A stretch of 53,328 bases of DNA, taken from positions 1-53,328 of the forward strand of contig JAPLTN010000054.1 of the NCBI GenBank assembly GCA_026398135.1. Direction: 5' to 3'. The DNA comes from Verrucomicrobiota bacterium (lineage in GTDB: Bacteria > Verrucomicrobiota > Verrucomicrobiia > Opitutales > Opitutaceae). Position 1 is the stretch's first letter; each line of letters opens with the position of its first letter. The translations under genes were made by a program, and so were the position numbers. This document shows positions 44,693-53,328 of the stretch, piece after piece. Below the pieces are notes generated by a model. That model searched no databases. It saw only the letters and a list, made by a program, of their open reading frames with translations, and had not been told where the DNA came from.

Positions 44693-46558
44693 ATGCCTCC
44701 CTCTCACCGCGTGAACGCTTCCTTCTCCCTCCGCCTCGCCGCCGCCTGCCTGCTCCTGCCCGCCCCGTTCGCGCTGGCCCAAGCCGCCAAGGTCCTCGGC
44801 CCGCAGTCCCCCCTCGAGCAATACCCTGCGCCCGTGGCCGATTTGCCCTCAACCAAGGGGCTGATCGATTTCCCCGCCCTCATCGCCGCCCCCGGCGCCA
44901 ACGACCGGGCCGTCATCACGCCCACCCTGCGCCGTCTCCAACTGGAGTTTGTCGGCACCGCCGCTTCCGCTGGAACCGCGCCCGCTGCCGCTCCGACCCC
45001 CGCCACCGACTTCGTTTTCCTGCAAGGCACCAGCAAGGTCGAAGCCGCTAAACGCACCGCGCTGATCGATGCGCTCACCACCAAACTCGCCATCTACCGC
45101 GACCTGCCGCTCACCCTCGGCGACGCCCGCTTCATCCAGCAGGACATCACCGACATCTACCGCGCCTCTGGCTACCCGCTCATGTCCGTGGTCGTGCCGC
45201 CCCAGGAAATCGTGGACGGCCAGCTCCGCGTGCAGATCAACGAATTCCGCCTCGAAGCCTACCGCGTCCAGTATGCCGACGGCCAGGGCGGTTACAGTGC
45301 CGAGGCCAAACACCGCAGCAGCGACGCCCGCCTCGCCCGCCTCTTCGACCCCCTGCTCGCCGAACCCATTCTCAAACAGGCTTCGCTCGACAAGAAAGTG
45401 AAGCAGCTCAACTCCGGCCCCTACCGCAGCGCCCGCGTCGTCTTCGAGCCCGGCCAGCAACTCGGCCAAAGCGTCGCCCAGATCCAAATCGACGAAAAAC
45501 GCCCCTGGGGCCTCCGCGCCGGTTACAACAACCACGCCACCAAATCCTCCGGCACCGACCGCTACTCCCTCGGCGGCGCGTTCGAGAACCCGCTGATCGA
45601 AGACCACCAAGTCTCCTTCAACGCCGTCACCGGCAACCATATCGAGGAGTTCGCCAACTACTCGCTCAACTACACCGTTCCCACCGTCCCCGGCCAGCGC
45701 CTCACCGCCAGCGTAAACTATTCCGACACCGCCTCGTCCACCATCCCCGGCATCCCCGGTTCGGCCAGCACCACCCTGCAAAGCTCGCTCAAATACGAAC
45801 TGCCGCTCTGGGAGCAGGAGAAGTTCCAGTGGAGCGCCAACGCCACCACCGCATTCAACCAATACCAGCGCGAGAGCCTGTTTAACTCCGTCGTGGTCGG
45901 CGGCGCGGATTACGATGCCGCCCAGCTCACGTTGAACAGCGTGCTCAACTGGAAAGAAACCACCGCCACCAACCAGTTCGTGGCGGGCGTGATTTTTAAT
46001 TTCGCCGGCCTTAGCGCGCGCAACAGCACCGCCGATTTCCAGCAGTTCTACAACACCGCCACCGGCGAACCCACCACCCGCCACTACGTCCTGAACTACG
46101 CCCGCGTGCAGCAACTCGGCCCCTGGCTCGCCGCCTTGGACGGCTGGTCCACCGAGACCCAGATTTCCTGGCAGATCACCAACCAGCAACTCGCCGGCGG
46201 CGACAACTTCTCCCTCGGCGGCGCCGGCGCCTTCCGCGCCTACCAATCCAGCGAAGTCAGTGGTGACAACGGCGCCTACCTCATCCAGTTCCTGCACCTC
46301 AAGCCGCTGGGAGGCGAACGCCTGGGCTTCGCCAAAACGTGGATCCAGGAGATCGCGTTTTCCCCCTTCTACGAAATCGGCGTCGGCAGCTTTGAGCGCG
46401 GCGGCGAAGAAAGCCTCTGGGACTGCGGCCTGCAAATCGACCTCACCGGGGCGAAATACTTCACCACCACCGCCTCCCTGGCCGTGGCCGGGGAGGGCAC
46501 CCGCACCACCGGCCGCTACGACACCCAGTTCTACATCAGCTGCAGCCTGGCCTATTGA
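44693..46558 (+). CDS. TpsB outer-membrane transporter, ShlB/FhaC/HecB family
   Basis: 621 residues. Signal peptide to about residue 29 (L-L-P-A-P-F-A-L-A-Q-A). The POTRA region (about 105-260) has the diagnostic S-G-Y-P-L-M-S-V-V-V-P-P-Q-E-I followed by G-Q-L-R-V-Q-I and a second POTRA (L-N-S-G-P-Y-R-S-A-R). The 16-strand barrel follows from R-A-G-Y-N-N-H to the terminal aromatic Tyr. The conserved strand motif F-S-L-G-G-A-G-A-F-R-A-Y with G-D-N-G (about 505-530) matches the VRGY loop that sits in the pore of this family. It is the dedicated secretion pore for the preceding TpsA protein. A Pro/Ala-rich linker lies between the signal peptide and POTRA domain. Confidence 0.94.
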   Translation: MPPSHRVNASFSLRLAAACLLLPAPFALAQAAKVLGPQSPLEQYPAPVADLPSTKGLIDFPALIAAPGANDRAVITPTLRRLQLEFVGTAASAGTAPAAAPTPATDFVFLQGTSKVEAAKRTALIDALTTKLAIYRDLPLTLGDARFIQQDITDIYRASGYPLMSVVVPPQEIVDGQLRVQINEFRLEAYRVQYADGQGGYSAEAKHRSSDARLARLFDPLLAEPILKQASLDKKVKQLNSGPYRSARVVFEPGQQLGQSVAQIQIDEKRPWGLRAGYNNHATKSSGTDRYSLGGAFENPLIEDHQVSFNAVTGNHIEEFANYSLNYTVPTVPGQRLTASVNYSDTASSTIPGIPGSASTTLQSSLKYELPLWEQEKFQWSANATTAFNQYQRESLFNSVVVGGADYDAAQLTLNSVLNWKETTATNQFVAGVIFNFAGLSARNSTADFQQFYNTATGEPTTRHYVLNYARVQQLGPWLAALDGWSTETQISWQITNQQLAGGDNFSLGGAGAFRAYQSSEVSGDNGAYLIQFLHLKPLGGERLGFAKTWIQEIAFSPFYEIGVGSFERGGEESLWDCGLQIDLTGAKYFTTTASLAVAGEGTRTTGRYDTQFYISCSLAY

Positions 46559-46602
46559 TCGCCAGCAAGGCCAAGATCGCCAATCGGGCTAATCCTGATG
46601 AA

Positions 46603-46623
46603 TTCCGAGTTTTCGACTCGGAA
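46603..46623. terminator. Hairpin between TpsB gene and tRNA-His
   Basis: Perfect 8-bp stem TTCCGAGT / ACTCGGAA with loop TTTCG, 44 bp after the tpsB stop and 10 bp past the tRNA 3' end. It could serve both convergent transcripts; no long T-run follows on either strand. Confidence 0.5.
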
Positions 46624-46633
46624 AGAGAAAAAT

Positions 46634-46711
46634 GGGGCGGCCAACGGGATTCGAACCCGCGACCCCAAGAATCACAATCTTGTGCTCTAACCAACTGAGC
46701 TATGGCCGCCG
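46634..46711 (-). tRNA. tRNA-His (GTG)
   Basis: On the minus strand all arms form: a 7-bp acceptor, D-arm GCTC/GAGC, anticodon stem CAAGA/TCTTG with loop TTGTGAT (anticodon GTG), and T-arm GCGGG/CCCGT with loop TTCGAAT. The genome encodes the extra 5' G (G-1) opposite C73 that histidyl-tRNA synthetase requires, and the 3' CCA. Confidence 0.97.
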
Positions 46712-47182
46712 TAAGGGAGGCGAGAAAACCAAGCACGGCGGCCCGCCTGTCAACCCTTCTTCTTGTTCCCTCAATTTTTCGGGGTCTACGGCGTGTCTGG
46801 GTTTAAACTCAGTCCGGCAGGGATGTGGGGCGCGGCTCGGCCAAGGCGCGGCGGGAGGCGGAGGTGGTCCAGCGGCCCTTGCCACCGAGGGCAACGTCGA
46901 CCCAGCGCCCTTTCTCCCTTCACTCTTAGAGCCTCTGGCGATGGGCCGAGAACTTAACCAGACACACCCTGGTTCCACTTTGTTTAATAGGTAGAACCAA
47001 CGTGAAAACACCGGAGAATGGCCGCAAAAAGGCTCAAGACGCGCAAAACCAAGCCTTATTTTTTGCGACTCCTGCGCCTTTTTGCGGCCATGGTTTGTAT
47101 CTAACAAAGTAGAACTAGCTTCGGACGCCGTCGGCACCTGCAAACTCAAGTCCGGCGGCCATGTGCCGAAGTGGGCTAATAG
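46712..47182. other. Intergenic region with two palindromic elements
   Basis: 471 bp without a gene, between tRNA-His and the PEP-CTERM gene. 46790-46806 (GGCGTGTCTGGGTTTAA) pairs with 46954-46968 (TTAACCAGACACACC), enclosing GC-rich sequence with no recognisable content. Directly after lies the 46970-47117 element. Confidence 0.65.
46970..47117. repeat. Inverted-repeat element related to 14907-15087
   Basis: The left end TGGTTCCACTTTGTT differs by two bases from the complement of the right end AACAAAGTAGAACTA. Inside, perfect 16-bp arms ATGGCCGCAAAAAGGC (47018-47033) and GCCTTTTTGCGGCCAT (47076-47091) form a second hairpin. It shares its ends, but not its core, with 14907-15087. Confidence 0.7.
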
Positions 47183-48016
47183 ATGAAATCCGCCCTTCTC
47201 GATTGCTTCAAAACATCCCCGGATGTGAAGCTCGGCGTTTCCGCCGCCCGTGGCTGGTTTATTTTCGCCCTGTTCGGTGCCGCCGTCGCCCCCGCCGCAC
47301 CCCTGAGCTACACCATTCAGGCCAACGAAACCATCAACACGGTGCTTGTTCAGCCGGACTTGGCCGAGGATATGCCTGGCTCGACGACCCTGAGTACCAC
47401 CACCCTCACGCGGCCGGCGTCTTTGGACTATTCAGGGGTGAACGGCACCGTGACCATGGATTTTCTCGCTCCGACGGGGTTTAAGTTCGTCGTAAATCCG
47501 CAAGGCGACAGCCGCTTAAGATTCCAAGTCGCCTACACCAACTTCAACGCGGGCGGTGCCTCCGGCGGGATCACCAAAACGTCCAGTTCGATATCCTTTC
47601 TCAACCCCGAAGGCACCACCCCCGTGTTTTCGGACTTTTCGACTTTGGGCAGTATTCCGCATGCCTACCAAGCGGTGAGCATCAACGCATCCGGCCTCGC
47701 GACTCCATTCTCCTTCACCGGCCTGCGCTACACCTTCACCATCTCCGGCACGGGGACGAATGTTAACGTCACCTATTTTGAGGGCGGCAACATGTCAGTC
47801 GGTATGACCGGCCTGGCCGCGGGCGGCCCTGCCTTGCTCGCCGTGACCGCGATCCCCGAACCTGCGAGCGCAACTGCCTGCGCCGCGCTGGCTGCCGGTG
47901 CCTTGGTCGCGCTCCGCCGTCGCCGCCGCTACTTCCAATTCGCGGTCAAGATGAGCCAGAAAAGTCGGACTGGGCCGGGGACGGCCAACGCTACACCAGA
48001 CATCAGAGGTGAGTGA
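47183..48016 (+). CDS. PEP-CTERM sorting-domain protein with an element-derived C-terminal extension
   Basis: 277 residues. An N-terminal signal sequence (G-W-F-I-F-A-L-F-G-A-A-V-A) is followed by a Thr/Ser/Gly-rich beta-type domain of unknown function. The exosortase sorting signal reads I-P-E-P-A-S-A-T, then a hydrophobic helix (A-A-L-A-A-G-A-L-V-A-L), then R-R-R-R-R. Such proteins are anchored and released by exosortase during surface or matrix assembly. Normally the chain ends within a few residues of the Arg cluster. Here 27 further residues (from F-Q-F-A-V-K) are read from a palindromic element beginning exactly at 47933, so the original stop has apparently been displaced. Confidence 0.85.
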   Translation: MKSALLDCFKTSPDVKLGVSAARGWFIFALFGAAVAPAAPLSYTIQANETINTVLVQPDLAEDMPGSTTLSTTTLTRPASLDYSGVNGTVTMDFLAPTGFKFVVNPQGDSRLRFQVAYTNFNAGGASGGITKTSSSISFLNPEGTTPVFSDFSTLGSIPHAYQAVSINASGLATPFSFTGLRYTFTISGTGTNVNVTYFEGGNMSVGMTGLAAGGPALLAVTAIPEPASATACAALAAGALVALRRRRRYFQFAVKMSQKSRTGPGTANATPDIRGE

Positions 48017-48084
48017 GCCATACATTATATGTAGGGTTGGCCGTCCTCGGCCAATGCGCTCAACTTGAAAGCGAACTGGAATAA
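47933..48084. repeat. MITE-like palindromic element, copy 3 (152 bp)
   Basis: Left end TTCCAATTCGCGGTCAAGAT; the reverse complement of the right end reads TTATTCCAGTTCGCTTTCAA, so the ends form a long imperfect inverted repeat. The inner core GGGGACGGCCAACGCTAC is shared with 14967 and 17917. It overlaps the last 84 bases of the PEP-CTERM reading frame. The rest of 48017-48352 holds only the next repeat (48139-48222). Confidence 0.8.
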
Positions 48085-48138
48085 GGCCGACGCACCGGAC
48101 ACCTTGGGATCCCCGTTGGCTTATGCCCGGAATTCTTG

Positions 48139-48222
48139 AACCACTAATAGACACTCATAGTCACTAATAATACCGGCCATGTCGGATTCTGAATTAGTGT
48201 AAACGATTGAGGATTTGTGGTT
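48139..48222 (-). repeat. 84-bp imperfect palindrome, copy D (opposite orientation)
   Basis: AACCACTAATAGACACTCAT to TTTGTGGTT. It matches the reverse complement of copies A-C, including TAATAATACCGG and GATTCTG segments, and has the same 84-bp length though it lies 35 kb away. Confidence 0.8.
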
Positions 48223-48352
48223 TTTAAAATCAGGCTTTTACAGAAGAGAACGAAGGTAACTAAGGCGGAGTTGTTCGGAAATCTCACCACCAAGGAATGC
48301 TCCCAGTCGTAAGCTCTATGCGGCTATACCGCTCCGAAGTAAGAATCGTAGC

Positions 48353-49477
48353 TCAGCGCGCCGACTGAGAAAACAGCTGCTCGAGCTGGGCCGTGAGCCG
48401 TGCGCCGCGGAGATCTTTCGCGATGATCCTGCCGGTCGGGTCGATCAGGAAACTCGCGGGAAGCGCGGCCACGCTGTAGGTAGCGGCGAGGGGCGACTTC
48501 CAGCCGGCGAGGTCGGAAATATGACGCCACGTCGCACTGTCTTTTGTTATGGCCGCCTTCCAAGACGGGCCACTTTGGTCCACCGAGACGGCCAGGATCT
48601 CGAAGCCCGCGTCACGGTAACGTCGATAGAGCTCCCCATAGTGACGATTCTCGACGCGGCAGGGGCCGCACCAGGAGGCCCAAAAATCGACCAGCACGGT
48701 GCGACCGCGTAGATCACTCAACTTCAGGGGCGTGCCCTCGGGGGTGGGACCGGCGAGATCAGGCGCGATGGCTCCGATGGCGAGCGCTCGAAAGCGGGCG
48801 ATGCGATCCGTGAGCAGGCGCGTAATTTCGGCGCCCGGGTGCAGTTTGGCGTAGGCTTCGACGGCGTTGGTCAACTCGTCGAGCCGGTAGTCGCCATCCC
48901 AACGCAGCGAGGCGGCGTATAGCGCAGCCGAGCCGGAGAGCTGAGCGAGCGTGAAGTCGTTAAGCTCGCGGCGGTGCTGGTTGTAGCCGGCGACCTCGCG
49001 CTCGGTAAAGCGGGCGACCTCGGCTTCATCGCCACGGCTGCGGGCCGCAGCGACCGCTTCGCGCTCAGGCTTCACCAATCGGGCGAATGAATTGGCACGC
49101 AGCAACTCATAGGCCGTGAAAAGGGCCTGGTCAGGTCCACCGGTTACCAGCAGAGCCTTCTCGTCGGCGGAGGCGGAGACGGTCAAAGTCTGGTCATCGG
49201 CCGCAACGAAAGAGGTGCGGAGGTCGTCAAGTTCGACGGTGTAAAGGCCCGGACCGGAAGCGACGCGGAGCTTAAAATTACCGTCGGCAACCGGGGTTCG
49301 GGAGATTTCGGTAGAATTGCGAGTTTCGTGCGATTCGCGCAGCACGACCACGGTGCCGTTGGTGAACCGGGGAGGCAGTGCGCCAAGCAGATCGAAGTCG
49401 GCCCGGAGCGGTGCCAAGGTGGCCAAAACGAATAGTATGAGTCCGGAACGAAAAAATACGGAGAACGGTGATGGCAT
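48353..49477 (-). CDS. TlpA-like thioredoxin-fold protein, exported
   Basis: 374 residues. A signal peptide (to about residue 26; L-F-V-L-A-T-L-A-P-L-R-A) leads into a beta-rich DUF4369-like N-terminal domain (about 28-115) and a helical linker. The AhpC/TSA-Redoxin domain starts at I-G-A-I-A-P-D-L-A-G. The redox site is W269-C-G-P-C273, followed by the cis-Pro segment A-L-P-A-S-F-L-I-D-P. TlpA/ResA-type proteins reduce disulfides outside the cytoplasm, for instance during cytochrome c maturation; here no cytochrome gene is adjacent, so the client is unknown. Confidence 0.92.
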   Translation of the reverse strand: MPSPFSVFFRSGLILFVLATLAPLRADFDLLGALPPRFTNGTVVVLRESHETRNSTEISRTPVADGNFKLRVASGPGLYTVELDDLRTSFVAADDQTLTVSASADEKALLVTGGPDQALFTAYELLRANSFARLVKPEREAVAAARSRGDEAEVARFTEREVAGYNQHRRELNDFTLAQLSGSAALYAASLRWDGDYRLDELTNAVEAYAKLHPGAEITRLLTDRIARFRALAIGAIAPDLAGPTPEGTPLKLSDLRGRTVLVDFWASWCGPCRVENRHYGELYRRYRDAGFEILAVSVDQSGPSWKAAITKDSATWRHISDLAGWKSPLAATYSVAALPASFLIDPTGRIIAKDLRGARLTAQLEQLFSQSAR

Positions 49478-49623
49478 GAAGGGAGGGAAGGCCAGGTCCG
49501 CCGTTTGACAAGCGTGTGGGTGGGGGGGTCGTAAACAAAGCGGGCGTTACCCACAGGGATGTCGGTTTCGCCAATAGCTGTTACCCAATGGTATCGACCG
49601 TTACTCCTTCAATTCATCGAAAA

Positions 49624-49643
49624 GTAGCAAGTAACGGCCTGAC
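49624..49643. repeat. 20-bp dispersed repeat, inverse of 12595-12614
   Basis: One mismatch to the reverse complement of 12595-12614 (core AAGTAACGGCCTGAC). Confidence 0.5.
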
Positions 49644-49703
49644 TCCGTCGGCTCGACCCGACGATCATGCCGATGAGGTCGATAGCATATATTGAAGCAC
49701 GGT

Positions 49704-49725
49704 TTTTAGCATAACTCTGCTAAAA
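49704..49725. promoter_or_regulatory. Perfect inverted repeat TTTTAGCA-N6-TGCTAAAA
   Basis: 8-bp arms around TAACTC, about 230 bp upstream of the TlpA-like gene start. The symmetry and spacing suit a dimeric regulator, but a simple RNA hairpin is equally possible. Confidence 0.35.
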
Positions 49726-50034
49726 GCACCTGATCATCGAGTCTGCAACGTTGATGGTCCAGTCAGCAAATGAAGCAAGCAGCCGGAACCTGGAATTTGA
49801 TCCCGCCAAGGTGATAAAGCCCTCGCCGTAACGCCTTCGCAAGGTCCCCGATCAACCAAACGGCAGACGTCGCGCCAGCCCTGCGCAGACCCCGAGCTGT
49901 CACGCCGTCTGCTTCCTCCTCCGCCCGCGTGAAAACGCGTGCTCCGTCCGGTGCAGTGCAACCCCGCCCGGCCCGGCCCACGGCGCAAGAATGCGCCGCA
50001 GAGGCAGCGCTCCGATAAGATCCGCGCTGGCTCA

Positions 50035-52839
50035 CTACTCGCGGCGATCGCGGCTTTTGAGGGCGGTCTCGACGGCGAGGGCGAGGGCTTCGGCGGTGAA
50101 GGGTTTTTGCAGGGTCGCGTAAATGCCGGCGGCAGCGAGGGCGGCGGCATTATTCGAGCCGCCATAACCAGTCATGATGAGAATGGGGACGTTGGATTTG
50201 AGGGCGCGGATGCGGCGGGCGAGGTCGAGACCGCTCAGGTTGGGCATGCTCAGATCACTGACGATCAGGTCGAAGTCGTGGGGGTTTTCCTCAATCGCGC
50301 GCATGGCCTCCAGCGGATCGAGGAAGCTTTGCACGTTTAAGCCCATGCGCAGGAGCAGGAGCTCGGCTACTTGGGCAACCGTGGTTTCGTCGTCCACGAT
50401 GAGCACCTTTTGAAGCTTGGCCGCCGGGGTGATGGTGGAGATCGGAGAGGCGAGCGCGGGGGCCGAATCCGTTTCGCGACAAATGGGGAAATAAATGCGG
50501 ATGGCGGAGCCCTTGCCGACCTCGCTTTGAACGGAGATCAGGGCGTCGTGGGCCTGCAGGATGCCGTGCACGACGGCCATGCCCAGACCGGTGCCCTGGC
50601 CCTGGGGCTTGGTGGTGAAGAAAGGCTCAAAGAGGCGCCGCAGCGTGTCCTCGTCCATGCCGCAACCGGTATCGGTGACGGTGAGGGTGACGAAGTCGCC
50701 GAGGCGGAGTTGGGGGTGGCGGGCCTGCTTCCGGGCATCGACCGTGCCTAGCGCGACCTCGATGGTCATGCGTCCGCCGTCGGGCTCCATGGCGTGGTAG
50801 GCGTTGGTGGCGAGGTTCATGACCACCTGGTGAAGCTGGGTCTCGTCGGCGAAAACCGGCGGGACGGCGCGATCCAGGCGGGAGATGATCTCGATATTGG
50901 CGGGAAGGGAGGCGCGGAGCAGGCCAAGGGCTTCGCCGACGATAGCGCCCAGGGCCAGGGGGGTGCGGGAGGCTTCCTGGCGGCGGCTGAAGGTGAGGAT
51001 CTGGCGGACCAAGTCGCGGGCGCGCAGGGTGGCCTGGCGGGAGTTGTTGAGGTAGTTGAGGGCGCGATGCCGCTCGGGCAGCTCATAGCTCATGAGCTCC
51101 AGATTGCCCATGAGCGCGGTGAGGATGTTGTTAAAATCGTGGGCGATGCCGCCGGCGAGGGTGCCGATGGCCTCCATTTTTTGCGCGTGGCGGAGTTGTT
51201 CTTCGAGTTTGGCTTGGGCGGCGATGCCGGCGAGGCGTTCGGTCTGGTCGCGTCCGATGCAGAGGACGGCCCCCGAGCCGGCCTTGAGGCGGCGGGGGGC
51301 GAGATAGCATTCGAGGGGGAGCACGGTGCCGTCGGCACGAAGCAAGCGAAGGAGGATAACCTGGCTTCCGCCGCCGTTGGCGACGGTGGCGTAAGCTCGG
51401 AGGGCAAGGGGGAGGTCGACCGGGAAGAGGGCTTGATCGAGGGTGATGTTATTCCAATGAGAGCGATCCCAGCCGGTGAGCCGGCTGAGGGCGGAGTTGG
51501 TCGCGCGGAGCTGGAGCTGATCATCGATGGTGAAAATCACGTCGGGAGCGGCGTCCACCATTTCGCGGTAGTTGGCGTCGCTCTCGCGCAGGGCGAGTTG
51601 GGCGTCGCTCAGCTCCTTGCTTTCCAGGAGCAGGACAATGCGTTCCGAGACGGCGGTGGCGAAGTTGACCTCGTCCTGTTCCCAGACGCGGGGTGAGCCG
51701 GAGTGTTCGTGGCAAAGAACGCCGACGAGCTTGCCGTGGCGGCGCACGGGGATGTCGAGGATGGCGGTGATGCCTAGCGGACTGAGATAAGTATCACGAA
51801 GCCCGGCCATGAGCGGGTCGGTCGAGGTATCGGAAATGGCGACGACGGACTCGGTTTTGATGGAGGAGAAGTAGGCGGGGGCTTCGTCGCTGGAGAGCTC
51901 CGCGCCGGCGCAGAAGAGCGGGTCGGTGCGGTCGTAGCCGGCCACGCAGCGCAGGCGGGACAGGCCGGCTTCGAAGCTCCAGAAACCGACCCGGCGGACG
52001 TTGTGCACGCGGGCGAGGATGGAGAGGATGAGGTGAAGCTGGCGGTCGGGGTCGGCCTGGCTGGTTTCCTCGGTTTTGGAGAGTTCGACGAGGCCGATGT
52101 TGTATTGGGCGAGGCGGGCTTCATGGCGCTGGCGCTCGGTATCGCGAGCTCCGATGGCCGAAAGCATTTCGTTAAAGGCCTCGGCCAGGCGGCCAAATTC
52201 GTCGCCGCTGGTGACGGGGACGCGCAGGGTATAGTCTTTTTTCTCCGATACCTCCCGGGCGGCTTTTACGAGGTCTTCCACGGGGCCGGATACGGCGCGG
52301 CGGAGCACATAGGAGAGCAGGAAGGTGAGCACGCCCAGCGAGCCGATCGAGGCGAATACGAAAATCCCGTAACTGTAGAGCCTTTTGGTATTGGTGGGGA
52401 TCTCGAAGCGTATGCCGAGCGTGCCCAGGGGGCCGCCTTCGCCTTTGATTTCCTCCATTATGGTTATGGTGTGGTCGCTGGTCTGGCTGGCTTGGACTGG
52501 CTGCGCCAATTGCGGAGGGAAAAGCCCGGCGGGATTACGGTTGCGGGCAGCGAAGCGGGAGCCGTCCGGCAAGTAGATGGCCGAGCCGATGATCTCAGGG
52601 CGCCGCTCCATGCTGGCGAGTTGAGTGCCGGCGGTGCGGTCGTCGAGGAACTCAAGCGCCGGCACCAGCAGCTCGGCTAGCATTTTCGCGTCGGCTTGCG
52701 CCTCGCTGAGGTAGTTTGGGCGGAAGGTGGTTTTCTCGTAAAGAGTGAGGGCGAGGGCCAGCAGTGTGGCGGCCAGGGTGACCGCGAGGACAACACTCCC
52801 GAATAGTTTACGCTGAATGGGCAGGTCGGAGAAACGCAT
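50035..52839 (-). CDS. Hybrid sensor histidine kinase with CHASE8-like sensor and receiver domain
   Basis: 934 residues. TM1 is about 11-33. A periplasmic sensor of the YfiN/CHASE8 type follows ([24 protein letters not shown]). TM2 is about 158-180, then HAMP to about 235, a GAF domain (about 270-410; [11 protein letters not shown]) and PAS (about 430-540; A-P-D-V-I-F-T-I-D). The kinase core has phospho-acceptor H567 in [11 protein letters not shown] and ATPase motifs D-T-G-C-G-M-D and G-T-G-L-G-M-A-V-V. The C-terminal receiver (about 810-934) has V-D-D and phospho-acceptor D862 in V-S-D-L-S-M-P-N. No DNA-binding output is attached, so a separate phosphorelay partner is expected. The YfiR-like gene ends 3 bp upstream of its start. 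Confidence 0.94.
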   Translation of the reverse strand: MRFSDLPIQRKLFGSVVLAVTLAATLLALALTLYEKTTFRPNYLSEAQADAKMLAELLVPALEFLDDRTAGTQLASMERRPEIIGSAIYLPDGSRFAARNRNPAGLFPPQLAQPVQASQTSDHTITIMEEIKGEGGPLGTLGIRFEIPTNTKRLYSYGIFVFASIGSLGVLTFLLSYVLRRAVSGPVEDLVKAAREVSEKKDYTLRVPVTSGDEFGRLAEAFNEMLSAIGARDTERQRHEARLAQYNIGLVELSKTEETSQADPDRQLHLILSILARVHNVRRVGFWSFEAGLSRLRCVAGYDRTDPLFCAGAELSSDEAPAYFSSIKTESVVAISDTSTDPLMAGLRDTYLSPLGITAILDIPVRRHGKLVGVLCHEHSGSPRVWEQDEVNFATAVSERIVLLLESKELSDAQLALRESDANYREMVDAAPDVIFTIDDQLQLRATNSALSRLTGWDRSHWNNITLDQALFPVDLPLALRAYATVANGGGSQVILLRLLRADGTVLPLECYLAPRRLKAGSGAVLCIGRDQTERLAGIAAQAKLEEQLRHAQKMEAIGTLAGGIAHDFNNILTALMGNLELMSYELPERHRALNYLNNSRQATLRARDLVRQILTFSRRQEASRTPLALGAIVGEALGLLRASLPANIEIISRLDRAVPPVFADETQLHQVVMNLATNAYHAMEPDGGRMTIEVALGTVDARKQARHPQLRLGDFVTLTVTDTGCGMDEDTLRRLFEPFFTTKPQGQGTGLGMAVVHGILQAHDALISVQSEVGKGSAIRIYFPICRETDSAPALASPISTITPAAKLQKVLIVDDETTVAQVAELLLLRMGLNVQSFLDPLEAMRAIEENPHDFDLIVSDLSMPNLSGLDLARRIRALKSNVPILIMTGYGGSNNAAALAAAGIYATLQKPFTAEALALAVETALKSRDRRE

Positions 52840-52842
52840 GGT

Positions 52843-53328
52843 TCAGCCTCGTTCGGGGGTGGCGCGCACGATGCGGCGGGCGGATACCAGCATGCTGGAA
52901 CTGACTTTTAGGCGGGCGAGTTGCAAGGCGGGGAGGTTAACATCGAACCGCAGCCGGCTGCCGGCGCTGGTTTTTTCCCGGACCAAGGTTACGCCGGCCT
53001 TCGGTTTTAGGGAGGTTTCTGTTTCAGTGACGGAAAGGAGTGGGGCTCCCGCGAGTTCAGCCAACCACAGCGACTGCCGGCGGGCTTCTTCGCGGCTGAT
53101 GAAGACGAGGTCGCAGTTTCGTGCTTGGGCGGCGGAGCTTACGCGTTTGATTAGCACGGGGCGGCCTTGAACCAAAACATGGGCAAAGGCCAATGCCGTT
53201 AAGGCATAGGCACGATATTTAAGGAAACCATGCCCGAAGAGCTTGGCTGGGAGGTTTTTCTGGGCCAAGAACTGACAGGCTGGCGGATTGCTCGGGGACA
53301 AGATCGGGCGCGGCGCGGCGGCAATAGC
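52843..53328 (-). CDS. YfiR-family periplasmic protein (5' part outside window)
   Basis: 162 codons are visible. The frame is open to the window edge, so the real start and signal peptide lie beyond it; a TTG at 53301 is not a convincing start. The C-terminal half fits YfiR/DUF4154: G-R-P-V-L-I-K-R-V, C-D-L-V-F-I-S-R-E-E, P-L-L-S-V-T-E, then R-L-R-F-D-V-N-L-P-A-L and L-K-V-S-S-S-M-L-V-S-A-R-R-I. YfiR proteins are periplasmic and repress the CHASE8-bearing cyclase YfiN in Pseudomonas. Here the immediate downstream partner is a histidine kinase with that sensor type. The 3-bp gap implies cotranscription. Confidence 0.82.
   Translation of the reverse strand, partial: AIAAAPRPILSPSNPPACQFLAQKNLPAKLFGHGFLKYRAYALTALAFAHVLVQGRPVLIKRVSSAAQARNCDLVFISREEARRQSLWLAELAGAPLLSVTETETSLKPKAGVTLVREKTSAGSRLRFDVNLPALQLARLKVSSSMLVSARRIVRATPERG

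Larger units (their letters stand above)
49478..50034. other. 557-bp intergenic region between kinase and TlpA-like gene
   Basis: No supported gene. It should contain the promoter of the TlpA-like gene. The features seen are the 20-bp dispersed repeat at 49624-49643, whose GTAACGG pairs with CCGTTAC near 49598, and a perfect inverted repeat at 49704-49725. The stretch 49740-50034 is GC-rich with nothing recognisable. Confidence 0.6.

Noticed and set aside
49734-50340. Several 90-143-codon open frames in the kinase-TlpA interval
   Set aside because: They overlap each other on both strands, have no recognisable motif, and partly mirror the receiver domain of the kinase.

Overview
The window looks like a chromosomal segment of a GC-rich Verrucomicrobium, most plausibly of the Opitutaceae. 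The pointers are a PEP-CTERM protein, the combination of RHS/YD-repeat proteins with transglutaminase-like N-termini and 'N-x-GQLK' repeats, a DUF748/AsmA giant, very large secreted repeat proteins, a scarcity of clear Shine-Dalgarno sites, and abundant palindromic intergenic repeats. The taxonomic call is inference; there is no rRNA in the window.

Region 1 (1-15 kb, plus strand) is a surface/secretion island. A tightly spaced operon encodes a giant secreted protein (cut by the left edge) with a seven-repeat LVIVD beta-propeller and phage-tail-fibre-like repeats, then a secreted calcium-motif/N-x-GQLK-repeat protein ending in one orphan YD repeat. Next come a 2056-residue RHS protein with a novel C-terminal tip and a small two-helix membrane protein overlapping the RHS stop codon. 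After 1.2 kb of palindromic repeats comes a secreted protein with the same tail-fibre repeats, a bulb-lectin-like motif and a peptidase S74 (intramolecular chaperone) domain.

Region 2 (15-32 kb) is mostly housekeeping. It holds an OafA-type acyltransferase, a TPR protein, thrS, cysS, hemB, a LacI-family remnant, a YkgJ cysteine-cluster protein with a DUF748 protein, a peroxiredoxin, a dimeric-type dUTPase, an Arg/Gly-rich low-complexity protein, murA-ruvB, and an endonuclease/exonuclease/phosphatase-family protein.

Region 3 (32.3-46.6 kb) is a two-partner secretion locus. A roughly 4084-residue TpsA exoprotein has an FHA/TPS domain, a long FG-GAP-like insertion, one MBG and about 15 YDG repeats, and a coiled-coil tail. 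It is followed 20 bp later by its FhaC/ShlB-type TpsB outer-membrane transporter, then tRNA-His(GTG) on the other strand.

Region 4 (46.7-53.3 kb) has a PEP-CTERM protein whose 3' end runs into a palindromic element, a TlpA-like thioredoxin-fold protein, and a signalling pair. The pair is a YfiR-family protein (cut by the right edge) followed by a hybrid histidine kinase with a YfiN-like periplasmic sensor.

Throughout, at least four families of palindromic repeats occupy intergenic space, and in three cases the repeat end supplies or lies on the stop codon of the neighbouring gene. The best candidates for undescribed biology are the RHS operon with its unrecognised tip and small membrane partner, the architecture of the TpsA protein, the YfiR-histidine kinase pairing, and these gene-end palindromic elements.
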